From Oscillibacter sp. (GTDB lineage: Bacteria > Bacillota > Clostridia > Oscillospirales > Oscillospiraceae), in assembly GCA_003487665.1 (NCBI GenBank), contig DNFA01000091.1, forward strand, positions 9,754-16,392: DNA of 6,639 nt, given 5' to 3'. The notes under the pieces were generated by a model, which saw only the letters and a list, made by a program, of their open reading frames with translations, ran no database searches and was not told the DNA's origin. Shown here in pieces: positions 1 to 5,788 of the stretch. Position 1 is the stretch's first letter. Each line of letters opens with the position of its first letter. The position numbers and the translations under genes are program-made.

Positions 1-31
1 GCACTTTTCCGCAGATTCCCAGCTAAAAGGT

Positions 32-79
32 TACGGATTCCCACACCAGTGACATCGGTCACTGGTTCGGAATGACAGG
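32..79 (-). repeat. Short palindromic dispersed-type repeat, left copy
   Basis: This is an interrupted palindrome. ACCAGTGAC (45-53) pairs perfectly with GTCACTGGT (58-66) around an ATCG loop. After a small internal loop, ATTCC (37-41) pairs with GGAAT (69-73). Read on the minus strand it begins CCTGTCATTC, has CCAGTG and CACTGG arms, and ends GGAATCCGTA. The copy at 6559-6630 follows the same plan. The matching outer and inner arms in two copies, with compensating changes in the outer arm (ATTCC/GGAAT here, ATTG/CAAT there), show a repeat family rather than a chance hairpin. The sequence resembles short intergenic repeats I associate with gut Clostridia; that link is from memory. Confidence 0.7.
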
Positions 80-101
80 GGTTAGGTTTATCGACAAGCT
101 G

Positions 102-133
102 ACCGCCCGCGGCTATGCCGCGGGCGGTTTTTT
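102..133 (+). terminator. Intrinsic terminator of an upstream gene outside the window
   Basis: A 12-bp GC-rich stem (ACCGCCCGCGGC paired with GCCGCGGGCGGT, loop TAT) is followed at once by a T run on the plus strand (128-133). The T run is on the plus side only, so it ends a rightward transcript that enters from the left. On the minus strand the hairpin lies 18-50 nt after the gatD-like stop codon but lacks a T tract, so it would be a weak or A-tract-assisted terminator for that operon at best. Confidence 0.85.
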
Positions 134-150
134 GCCTCTTTTGTGTTTTG

Positions 151-867
151 TCACGAATACTGCCAGCTCCGGCCGCTCTCCCTGAACTCCGCCACCCGCT
201 TTTCGTAGCTGGCGAAGGCGGCATCCTCAAAGGCCAGCGCGTCCGAGGGGGCGCCCATCTGCCGCAGCAGCCACTTGCACAGCGGGGGATTCAGGATCAG
301 CAGCGGGCCGATCAGCGCCGTGGCCATCAGCCCGCCCCGGCGGAAGCCCTCCATCTTCGTCTCCGGCGTGCGTCCCACGCCCCGGACGGTGTCGAACCAG
401 CCGCCGCTCTCCGGCGCGTCGTAGTGGAACCCGAACAGGCTCTTGAAGCCCACGATGTCCATGCCCTCAAAGGTGCCCAGATAGAAGCTGTTGTGCCGCT
501 TCATCATGGTGTATTTCACCCGGCCGGGCAGAACGCCCAGCCCCTTGATGGTGTCGGCGCTGTCGCTGTCCATGGCGTCAGAGAACACGTCCGGCGCGTT
601 GCCGGTGAGCAGCATCAGCTGCCCCGCGTCCAGCTTTGCCGCCATCTCCGCCGTATAGGGGCGCAGGGCATCGGCAGCCAGCGCCAGCCCCTGCTCCGTG
701 GTGCTGCCCATATACACCAGCGCCACGTCCTCCGTCAGGAACCGGGGCTTGCTGTGAAGGTCTGTCTCCACGATCTCCAGCTCCGGGCAGCAGCGCCGGA
801 GATAGTACACGTTCTGCAGATCGCCGTACAGGTTGCAGACCTCCGGGAACAGAATTTCCACCTTCAT
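151..867 (-). CDS. GatD-like class I glutamine amidotransferase subunit, catalytic residues apparently lost
   Basis: This 238-residue protein is about the usual length of GatD, the glutaminase partner of MurT that supplies ammonia for amidating the stem glutamate of lipid II. Family landmarks are present: CNLYGDLQN near residue 11, a KGLGVL segment at 108-113, an IVGF segment at 138-141, and a GPLLILNPPLCKWL segment at 187-200. The nucleophile region reads LMLLTGNAPDVFS (84-96) where GatD has a CGGYQ motif, so Cys becomes Gly89. The catalytic His of the YLHGP motif is Ile186. Both were read directly from the DNA, with no frameshift. It starts ATG inside the end of the murT-like gene (ATGA, 4-nt overlap), with AAGGAGG 7 nt upstream. 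The fold assignment is good. The glutaminase function is probably absent, so the name GatD should not be applied as a function. Confidence 0.85.
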   Translation of the reverse strand: MKVEILFPEVCNLYGDLQNVYYLRRCCPELEIVETDLHSKPRFLTEDVALVYMGSTTEQGLALAADALRPYTAEMAAKLDAGQLMLLTGNAPDVFSDAMDSDSADTIKGLGVLPGRVKYTMMKRHNSFYLGTFEGMDIVGFKSLFGFHYDAPESGGWFDTVRGVGRTPETKMEGFRRGGLMATALIGPLLILNPPLCKWLLRQMGAPSDALAFEDAAFASYEKRVAEFRESGRSWQYS

Positions 868-2249
868 CGCGCGCCCTCCTTTGCCGTCAGCATTTCCTCC
901 AGCCTTGCCTTCACCCGGAAGGCCAGCGGCATGCCGTCCACGCCGTACAGGATATACACATCCTCGCCGGGCGTCAGGGGCAGCAGCTCCAGCGCGGCGA
1001 ATTCATCCTCCGCCAGCCGTATCTTCTCCTCCGGGATGCCCGCCAGCAGCAGCCGCAGCTTGTAGTCGTAGGCGCGGGGGCCCGCGCACACAAGGCACGT
1101 CACGTCATCGCTGTTGAGGAACTCAAAGTCCGTGTCATACATCCAGCTGGGGTTTTCCGACCAGCTTTTGGCCACGCCCATGCAGTTCATCATCACCAGC
1201 AGCTCTTTTTTGCCGGGCTTGGAGCGGATATAGTCGAAGTTCCGGCTGCACGCCAGCGCGTTCTTGTCCTTGGACATCTGCATGATGACCTTCACCCCGC
1301 CGATGGTCTCCTCCGACAGGCGACTGGCGGGGATCTTCACCTGCGCCAGATCGCGGGCAATGGTCGGGTGGTCGTAGCCCAGCTGCCGCAGGGCGGCGAT
1401 GACCGTGACCATATTATAGATATTGTGGACGCTGTCCGTTATCAGGGTGTAGGGATAGTCCTTCCCGGCCTCGCGGATGCACATGGTGCGGCTCTGCACG
1501 TCCACCTGCGTGGCCAGATAGTCGCTGCTTGGCGAGTGGAAGCCGCAGCTCTCGCACACGGCGCGGCCGATGTGGTGGTAGCGCCGGTATTCGTACCGCA
1601 GCTTTCCGGCGCACCGGGGGCAGATGCGCATGTCGTTCAGCAGATTCTCGCACTCTGTCACGTCCGTGGGCAGCCGGTCGATGCCGAAGTAGACCCGCGG
1701 GTTCTCCGGCGCCACGGAGCCGGAGATCAGATCGTCGGCGTTGAGGATGAGCTTACTGGTCCTGGGGAATGACCGGGTGAGGATATCCGCGATGTAGCCC
1801 GGATGGGCGTTGCGCATGATGGAATCCCGGAACAGGTTCGTCACGATGATATAGTCCGGCTTTACATAGGGGTAGATCCGGGGCGCGGAGCGCTCGTCCA
1901 CTTCCAGCACCGCCAGATCGTAGCCGGGGCGGATGCGCCCCAGCAGATCGCAGCCCTTCAGCAGCGCCGTGCTGACGCCGGAGATGATGTTGCTGCCCGC
2001 CCGGTTGCTGAGGACGTTTTTGCCCTCGGCGGTCAGCACGTCGCCCAGCATGTTGGCCACGGTGGTCTTGCCGTTGGTGCCGGTGACGGCCACGATGGTG
2101 TCCGGCCGGCCGATGTATTTCAGAAAGTCCGGGCACAGCTTCACTGCCAGACTGCCGGGGAAATCCGTGCCGTTGTGCCGTGTGATCTTCAGCGCCGGGA
2201 TGGACAGCTTTGCCATCCACAGGGCGAAAAGAAACCGCAGCTTACCCAT
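864..2249 (-). CDS. MurT-like Mur ligase family protein (DUF1727 type), divergent active site
   Basis: This 461-residue Mur ligase relative has the P-loop GTNGKTT at 57-63, EVDE at 116-119, NADD at 170-173, a four-Cys zinc ribbon (CPRC 210-213, CESC 232-235) inserted in the middle domain as in MurT, HNIYN at 275-279, and a C-terminal DUF1727-like domain with SWMYDTDFE at 368-376. MurT normally amidates D-glutamate in lipid II using ammonia from GatD. Here RDQMDRFGE has become RDSIMRNAH (141-149), NPAGMN is gone (region 327-336), and the segment preceding SW carries Asn366 where MurT has the triad Asp. ATP binding is therefore likely, but the acceptor or donor may differ. The ATG lies 8 nt inside mnmG (ATGGGTAA), with AAGGAGG 9 nt upstream, and the gatD-like gene overlaps its end. 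It is cytoplasmic or membrane-associated by family. Confidence 0.85.
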   Translation of the reverse strand: MGKLRFLFALWMAKLSIPALKITRHNGTDFPGSLAVKLCPDFLKYIGRPDTIVAVTGTNGKTTVANMLGDVLTAEGKNVLSNRAGSNIISGVSTALLKGCDLLGRIRPGYDLAVLEVDERSAPRIYPYVKPDYIIVTNLFRDSIMRNAHPGYIADILTRSFPRTSKLILNADDLISGSVAPENPRVYFGIDRLPTDVTECENLLNDMRICPRCAGKLRYEYRRYHHIGRAVCESCGFHSPSSDYLATQVDVQSRTMCIREAGKDYPYTLITDSVHNIYNMVTVIAALRQLGYDHPTIARDLAQVKIPASRLSEETIGGVKVIMQMSKDKNALACSRNFDYIRSKPGKKELLVMMNCMGVAKSWSENPSWMYDTDFEFLNSDDVTCLVCAGPRAYDYKLRLLLAGIPEEKIRLAEDEFAALELLPLTPGEDVYILYGVDGMPLAFRVKARLEEMLTAKEGAR

Positions 2250-4134
2250 TGTCCCTGTCCTCCTTGTCGTGTGCTTGCAGCCAGATCATCAGCGCCGCCA
2301 CGTCCGCCGGCGACACGCCGGAGATGCGCCCGGCCTGCCCCACGTTCACCGGACGCAGGGCGTCCAGCTTCTCCCGCGCCTCCAGACGCAGACCCTGAAT
2401 ATGGCTGTAATCCATGTCCGGCGGCAGTAGCCGCCGTTCCAGCTTCTCAAATTCCGCCACCTGCCGCTGCTGCCGCTGGATATAGCCCTCGTACTTCACG
2501 GTGATGGCCACCTGCTCCCGCACGTCCTGTGGCAGGTCGGGGCGCTCCGGGTCAAAGGGCGCCAGATCGTCGTAGCCCAGCTGGGGACGGCGCAGCAGGT
2601 CGATGAGGCGGCTGCCGCTGTCCACCGGGGCGGTGCCCCGCTCCGCCAGCAGCGCGTTCAGCCCGTCGCCGCCGGGCACGCCGGTGCGCTCCAGCCGCCG
2701 TATTTCCCGCGCCACCGCGTCATACTTGGCGCGCACCTTCGCCATCCGCTCGTCGCTGACCAGCCCCAGCGCATACCCGATGGGGCACAGACGCGCGTCG
2801 GCGTTGTCCTGCCGCAGCAGCAGCCGGTACTCCGAGCGGCTGGTCATCATGCGGTACGGCTCCTCCGTGCCCTTGGTCACCAGATCGTCGATCAGCGTGC
2901 CGATGTAGCTCTCGCTGCGGCGGAGCACCAGCGGCTCCCGCCCCAGCAGCTTCAGCGCCGCGTTGACGCCCGCCACAAAGCCCTGCACCGCCGCCTCCTC
3001 ATAGCCGGAGGAGCCGTTGAACTGTCCCGCGCCGTACAGCCCGGCGATCTGCCGCACCTCCAGCGTGGGGCGCAGCGCCAGCGGATCGATGCAGTCGTAT
3101 TCGATGGCGTAGGCCGGGCGCATCATCACCGCGTGCTCCAGCCCCGGCACCGTGTGCAGCATCTGTATCTGCACCTCCTCCGGCATGGAGGAGGAAAAGC
3201 CCTGCACATACAGCTCCTCCGTGTCCAGACCCATAGGCTCGATGAACAGCTGGTGCCGGGGCTTGTCCGCGAACCGCACCACCTTCGTCTCGATGGACGG
3301 GCAGTACCGGGGGCCGACGCCCTCGATGACACCGGAGTAGATGGGGCTTCTGTCCAGATTCTCCCGGATGATCCGGTGGGTCTCCCCGTTGGTGTAGGTC
3401 AGATAGCACACCGCCCGGTTTTCCGGCGCGCGCTCCGTCTCAAAGCTGAAGGGCAGCGACGAGGCGTCCCCCTCCTGTATCTCCATTTTGCTGAAATCCA
3501 CGCTGCCCCGGTGGATACGCGGCGGCGTGCCGGTCTTGAACCGGCGCAGGGGCAGTCCCAGCGCCCGCAGGCTGTCCGCCAGCGCGTTGGCCGGGTGCAG
3601 CCCGTCGGGGCCGGAGGACTCGATGCACTCGCCCACGATGGTCTGCCCCGTCAGATAGGTACCGGTACACAGGATCACGGCTCTGACCTCCAGCACCGCG
3701 CCGGTGCGCAGCACCACGGCGGTCACATGGCCGCCCTGGCAGCGGATCTCCGTGACCTCCGCCTGCCGCAGCGTCAGGTGGGGCTGCAGCTCCAGCGTGT
3801 GCTTCATGATCTGCTGGTATTTTCTGCGGTCGGCCTGTGCCCGCAGCGACCAGACAGCGGGGCCCTTGCCCCGGTTCAGCATCCGGTACTGGATGCACGC
3901 CTTGTCCGCCGCCCGCGCCATCTCGCCGCCCAGCGCGTCCAGCTCCCGCACCAGATGCCCCTTGCCCGTGCCGCCGATGGCCGGGTTGCAGGGCATGTTG
4001 CCCACCGCGTCCAGGCTGACCGTCAGGCATATCGTCTCCATGCCCATCCGCGCCGCCGCCAGCGCCGCCTCGATGCCCGCGTGACCGGCGCCGATCACCG
4101 CCACGTCATAGCTTCCGCCGTGAAATTCTCTCAT
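2242..4134 (-). CDS. mnmG: MnmG (GidA), tRNA uridine-5-carboxymethylaminomethyl modification enzyme
   Basis: MnmG is a cytoplasmic FAD protein that works with MnmE to install (carboxymethyl)aminomethyl groups on the wobble uridine U34 of certain tRNAs. From the ATG at 4134 it is 630 residues, close to the E. coli length. It has the FAD dinucleotide motif VIGAGHAG near residues 13-20, MPCNPAIGGTGKG with the conserved Cys at 49, FKTGTPPRI, YCPSIETK with the second Cys at 278, HQLFIEPMGL, GAGQFNGSSGYEEAAVQG, and TSRSEYRLLLRQDNAD. The C-terminal MnmE/tRNA-binding domain is complete. An in-frame GTG at 4146 would add four residues, but AGGTGAG (4142-4148) lies 7 nt before the ATG and overlaps that GTG, so the ATG is preferred. 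It is first in an operon with murT-like and gatD-like genes. The usual neighbours mnmE and rsmG are absent. Confidence 0.97.
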   Translation of the reverse strand: MREFHGGSYDVAVIGAGHAGIEAALAAARMGMETICLTVSLDAVGNMPCNPAIGGTGKGHLVRELDALGGEMARAADKACIQYRMLNRGKGPAVWSLRAQADRRKYQQIMKHTLELQPHLTLRQAEVTEIRCQGGHVTAVVLRTGAVLEVRAVILCTGTYLTGQTIVGECIESSGPDGLHPANALADSLRALGLPLRRFKTGTPPRIHRGSVDFSKMEIQEGDASSLPFSFETERAPENRAVCYLTYTNGETHRIIRENLDRSPIYSGVIEGVGPRYCPSIETKVVRFADKPRHQLFIEPMGLDTEELYVQGFSSSMPEEVQIQMLHTVPGLEHAVMMRPAYAIEYDCIDPLALRPTLEVRQIAGLYGAGQFNGSSGYEEAAVQGFVAGVNAALKLLGREPLVLRRSESYIGTLIDDLVTKGTEEPYRMMTSRSEYRLLLRQDNADARLCPIGYALGLVSDERMAKVRAKYDAVAREIRRLERTGVPGGDGLNALLAERGTAPVDSGSRLIDLLRRPQLGYDDLAPFDPERPDLPQDVREQVAITVKYEGYIQRQQRQVAEFEKLERRLLPPDMDYSHIQGLRLEAREKLDALRPVNVGQAGRISGVSPADVAALMIWLQAHDKEDRDNG

Positions 4135-4141
4135 ATATGTG

Positions 4142-4148
4142 CTCACCT
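4142..4148 (-). promoter_or_regulatory. Ribosome binding site that decides the mnmG start
   Basis: AGGTGAG on the minus strand sits 7 nt upstream of the ATG at 4134. The upstream GTG at 4146 lies inside this site and has no purine-rich site of its own at proper distance, so translation from the ATG is favoured. Confidence 0.7.
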
Positions 4149-4166
4149 CGCCTGCATTAACACTTT

Positions 4167-4195
4167 ATTATACCCCGTACCGCGCCTTGGCGCAA
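4167..4195 (-). promoter_or_regulatory. Sigma-A-type promoter of the mnmG operon
   Basis: On the minus strand TTGCGC (4190-4195) and a perfect TATAAT (4167-4172) are separated by exactly 17 bp. Transcription would start near 4160, giving a 5' leader of about 26 nt before the mnmG ATG. A GCGCC-TT-GGCGC inverted repeat (4182-4193) overlaps the -35 box and spacer; it could be an operator, but nothing else supports that. Confidence 0.8.
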
Positions 4196-4273
4196 GAGAT
4201 ATTATCCGCCCGAATTTGTTGAAGCTGCACAAAAACTTTACACAGTATTTATACAATACATCCAATTTTCTTC

Positions 4274-4302
4274 TTGCAAAACAAGTTGAAAGTGCATATA
4301 AT
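4274..4302 (+). promoter_or_regulatory. Strong sigma-A-type promoter of the intergenic small transcript
   Basis: TTGCAA (4274-4279) and a perfect TATAAT (4297-4302) are 17 bp apart. The 70 bp upstream are AT-rich compared with the rest of the window, as expected of a UP element. Initiation would be near 4309. The promoter is divergent from the mnmG promoter; the two -35 boxes are about 80 bp apart. Confidence 0.8.
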
Positions 4303-4340
4303 AGGGGTGTAAAAATGAAAGAAAGGAGCGTGATAGCACT

Positions 4341-4418
4341 ATGACGACAACGTGGATCTGGGGCGACCTGGACGACATGATCTTTGCCGATTGTGACTGG
4401 GAGATCAGCCAGCGGTAA
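4341..4418 (+). CDS. Possible 25-residue Trp-rich acidic small protein or leader peptide
   Basis: The ORF has an ATG start and a TAA stop, and begins MTTTWIWGDLDD. It contains three Trp (5, 7, 20), one Cys (18), five Asp and one Glu, with Arg only at the end, so it is strongly acidic. AGGAG (4324-4328) precedes the ATG by 12 nt, longer than ideal. A 9-codon ORF (4315-4344, MKERSVIAL) ends in an ATGA overlap with this start and could couple translation, but its own ATG would be only about 6 nt from the transcript start. The ORF lies between a strong promoter and a hairpin with T-rich tail (4437-4466), like a complete tiny gene. I do not recognise the peptide. It could be a leader peptide, a small protein, or chance. 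Confidence 0.4.
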   Translation: MTTTWIWGDLDDMIFADCDWEISQR

Positions 4419-4436
4419 CGACCACCGATGAGAACA

Positions 4437-4466
4437 CCACGCCATGTGCGTGGGATTTTGCTTTTT
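4437..4466 (+). terminator. Weak terminator or attenuator hairpin after the 25-codon ORF
   Basis: CCACGC (4437-4442) pairs with GCGTGG (4448-4453) across a 5-nt loop and is followed by GATTTTGCTTTTT. The stem is only 6 bp and the T tract is interrupted, so partial termination or attenuation is more likely than a full stop. It begins 18 nt after the TAA of the small ORF. Confidence 0.55.
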
Positions 4467-4557
4467 ATGGGGATCTTTTCGAGCCGTTTCGACGGCCTTC
4501 GCCCCGTTCATATAGACAGCAAGACCCATCCCTGCGTACCGGGAGCAAAGACGAGAG

Positions 4558-4585
4558 GAGACGGCGGTGCCGTCTCTGTTTTTTT
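4558..4585 (+). terminator. Intrinsic terminator of the intergenic transcript
   Basis: GAGACGGC (4558-4565) pairs with GCCGTCTC (4569-4576) around a GGT loop, followed by TGTTTTTTT. It is a textbook rightward terminator, placed just before the promoter region of the histidine kinase gene. It separates the small transcript from the two-component operon, apart from read-through. Confidence 0.85.
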
Positions 4586-4590
4586 GCAAT

Positions 4591-4641
4591 TTTAACGATT
4601 TGCCCCTTAAATCTTAACGCGTTCTTAGCGATTTCTTAACG
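4591..4641 (+). promoter_or_regulatory. Phased direct repeats, likely operator for the OmpR/KdpE-type regulator
   Basis: CTTAACG (4613-4619), CTTAGCG (4624-4630) and CTTAACG (4635-4641) are spaced exactly 11 bp start to start, and TTTAACG at 4591-4597 falls in the same phase two units upstream. OmpR/PhoB-family dimers bind head-to-tail direct repeats with about one helical turn spacing, and TTAAC-type boxes are known for Bacillus PhoP. The last repeat occupies the -35 region, ending 11 bp before the -10 box. Binding by the regulator encoded downstream is an inference from position and geometry. Confidence 0.65.
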
Positions 4642-4652
4642 GCAGAATGTGG

Positions 4653-4658
4653 TACAAT
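4653..4658 (+). promoter_or_regulatory. -10 box of an activator-dependent promoter for the two-component operon
   Basis: TACAAT lies 30 nt upstream of the kinase ATG, with a start expected near 4665 and a leader of about 23 nt. At 16-18 bp upstream there is no recognisable TTGACA-like -35 box; the phased TTAACG repeats take its place, which suits activation by a bound regulator. Confidence 0.6.
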
Positions 4659-4687
4659 GGCACCATCAAAATGAGGGGAGGCCATCT

Positions 4688-5788
4688 ATGACCGCAAAAG
4701 ACGCGCGGCGCAAAAAGCTGCTGCGCACCATCGGGCTGCATTTCTCCGGTGTGGACACGCTCAAGGCGCTGGGCATGTATCTGATGTCCGTCATGGGGTG
4801 CCTGCTGCTGCGCAGCTTCGACATGCACAACGATACCAGCTATGTGGCCATGATCTTTCTGCTGGACGTGTTCCTGACGGCCTTCTGGACGGACGGCTAT
4901 CTGCTGGGCATTATCGCGGCTGTCGTGGGCGTGTTCAGCGTAGACTACATATTCACCTATCCCTTCTGGCACATCAGCTTTACCCTCACCGGCTTTCCGC
5001 TGACGTTCCTGGTCATGATGACCATCTCCATCCTGACGGCCACCGTCACCAGCCGCGCCAAGCAGATGGAGCAGATCCGCCGGGATGCGGAGCGGGAAAA
5101 GATGTACGCCGACCTGCTGCGCGCCGTGTCTCACGACATCCGCACACCGCTGACGGGCATTGTGGGCGCCACCAATGTGCTGCTGGAGCAGGACGGCACC
5201 CTGACGCAGGAGCAGCGGGAGCAGCTGCTGCGCTCCACCAACGAGGATGCCCAGTGGCTCATCCGCATTGTGGAGAACCTGCTGTCCATCACCCGCATCA
5301 GCTCGGAGGAGGCGCGGGTGAAAAAGCTGCCGGAGCCGGCGGAGGAGGTCATCGAGTCCGCCGTAGCCAAGACCCACAAGCACTATCCGGAGGTGGACAT
5401 CCGCGTCCACCTGCCCGACGAGCTGATGATGGTGCCCATGGATCCGCTGCTGATAGAGCAGGTGCTGGTGAACCTGATGGAAAACGCCGTGATACACGGC
5501 GAGACGAATCACATCGATGTCAGCCTGCGGGAGGAGGGCAGCTGCGCGGTGATCACCGTGGCCGACGACGGCAGGGGCATCCCGCAGCACCTGCTGCCCA
5601 AGCTGTTCGAGGGCTCGGCGCGCAGCGACCGCAGCCGGGACGGCAAACGCAGCATGGGCATCGGCCTGTCCGTGTGCCGCACCATCGTGCTGGCGCACGG
5701 CGGCGTGATCCGCGGCGACAACAAACCAGGGGGCGGCGCGGTCTTTACCGTGACGCTGCCCATGAAAGGAGAAAGCGATGAAGATTAA
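4688..5788 (+). CDS. Membrane sensor histidine kinase, compact KdpD-like (DUF4118 type)
   Basis: This 366-residue kinase should autophosphorylate on His and pass the phosphate to the regulator encoded next to it. Residues 26-43, 51-69, 71-89 and 102-120 form four closely spaced membrane segments with very short loops, as in the KdpD/DUF4118 membrane domain. A linker then leads to the H box SHDIRTPLTG (His149), the N box with Asn262 and Asn266, the G1 motif DDGRGI (293-298) and the G2 motif MGIGLS (323-328). The catalytic parts are complete. Full-length KdpD of E. coli is near 900 residues; the N-terminal KdpD and USP-like domains are missing here. The start is set by GGGGAGG 6 nt upstream of the ATG; the in-frame upstream extension overlaps the promoter. 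The signal is unknown; potassium or turgor is a family-based guess. Confidence 0.93.
   Translation: MTAKDARRKKLLRTIGLHFSGVDTLKALGMYLMSVMGCLLLRSFDMHNDTSYVAMIFLLDVFLTAFWTDGYLLGIIAAVVGVFSVDYIFTYPFWHISFTLTGFPLTFLVMMTISILTATVTSRAKQMEQIRRDAEREKMYADLLRAVSHDIRTPLTGIVGATNVLLEQDGTLTQEQREQLLRSTNEDAQWLIRIVENLLSITRISSEEARVKKLPEPAEEVIESAVAKTHKHYPEVDIRVHLPDELMMVPMDPLLIEQVLVNLMENAVIHGETNHIDVSLREEGSCAVITVADDGRGIPQHLLPKLFEGSARSDRSRDGKRSMGIGLSVCRTIVLAHGGVIRGDNKPGGGAVFTVTLPMKGESDED

Larger units (their letters stand above)
4309..4585 (+). ncRNA. Structured small transcript or leader RNA of unknown family
   Basis: This is the predicted transcript from the promoter at 4274-4302 to the terminator at 4558-4585, about 277 nt, or about 158 nt if it stops at the first hairpin (4437-4466). 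It contains a possible 25-codon ORF (4341-4418), a hairpin closed by a TTCG tetraloop (GCCGT 4483-4487 with ACGGC 4492-4496) enclosed by GGGG 4469-4472 and CCCC 4502-4505, and a TCCC/GGGA stem (4529-4532 with 4541-4544). ATGGG (4467-4471) could instead pair with CCCAT (4525-4529), so alternative folds are possible. I checked by eye for T-box, c-di-AMP, c-di-GMP, 6S, SRP and RNase P hallmarks and saw none. It may be a stand-alone sRNA or mRNA, or an attenuated leader of the downstream kinase operon. The boundaries are inferred. Confidence 0.5.

Noticed and set aside
636..1772. 378-codon plus-strand ORF opposite the murT-like and gatD-like genes
   Set aside because: It is antisense to two coupled genes with family motifs; its composition is typical of a reverse-frame shadow.
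4182..4193. GCGCC-TT-GGCGC inverted repeat as operator in the mnmG promoter
   Set aside because: It is only 5-bp arms in GC-rich DNA, single copy, with no candidate regulator; noted under the promoter but not called as a site.
4230..4262. DnaA-box-like strings near mnmG (gidA), possible replication origin
   Set aside because: CTTTACACA and TTATACAAT each differ from TTATNCACA at two positions, and dnaA, dnaN and rpmH are absent; AT-richness is explained by the promoters.
3133..4344. 403-codon plus-strand ORF opposite mnmG
   Set aside because: It is antisense to a clear MnmG, its protein is rich in Arg, His, Gln and Ala as expected of GC-rich shadows, and it runs through the mnmG promoter into the intergenic region.
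4309..4585. T-box or c-di-AMP riboswitch in the kinase leader
   Set aside because: The T-box GGTGG-ACCGCG-type antiterminator core and the conserved ydaO-type segments are not visible.
4143..4589. 148-codon minus-strand ORF across the intergenic region
   Set aside because: It covers both divergent promoters, the small transcript and its terminators; no ribosome site or family resemblance was seen.
4428..4595. 55-codon plus-strand ORF starting MRTPRHVRG after the small ORF
   Set aside because: It runs through the terminators at 4437-4466 and 4558-4585 and has no good ribosome site, so coding use is unlikely.
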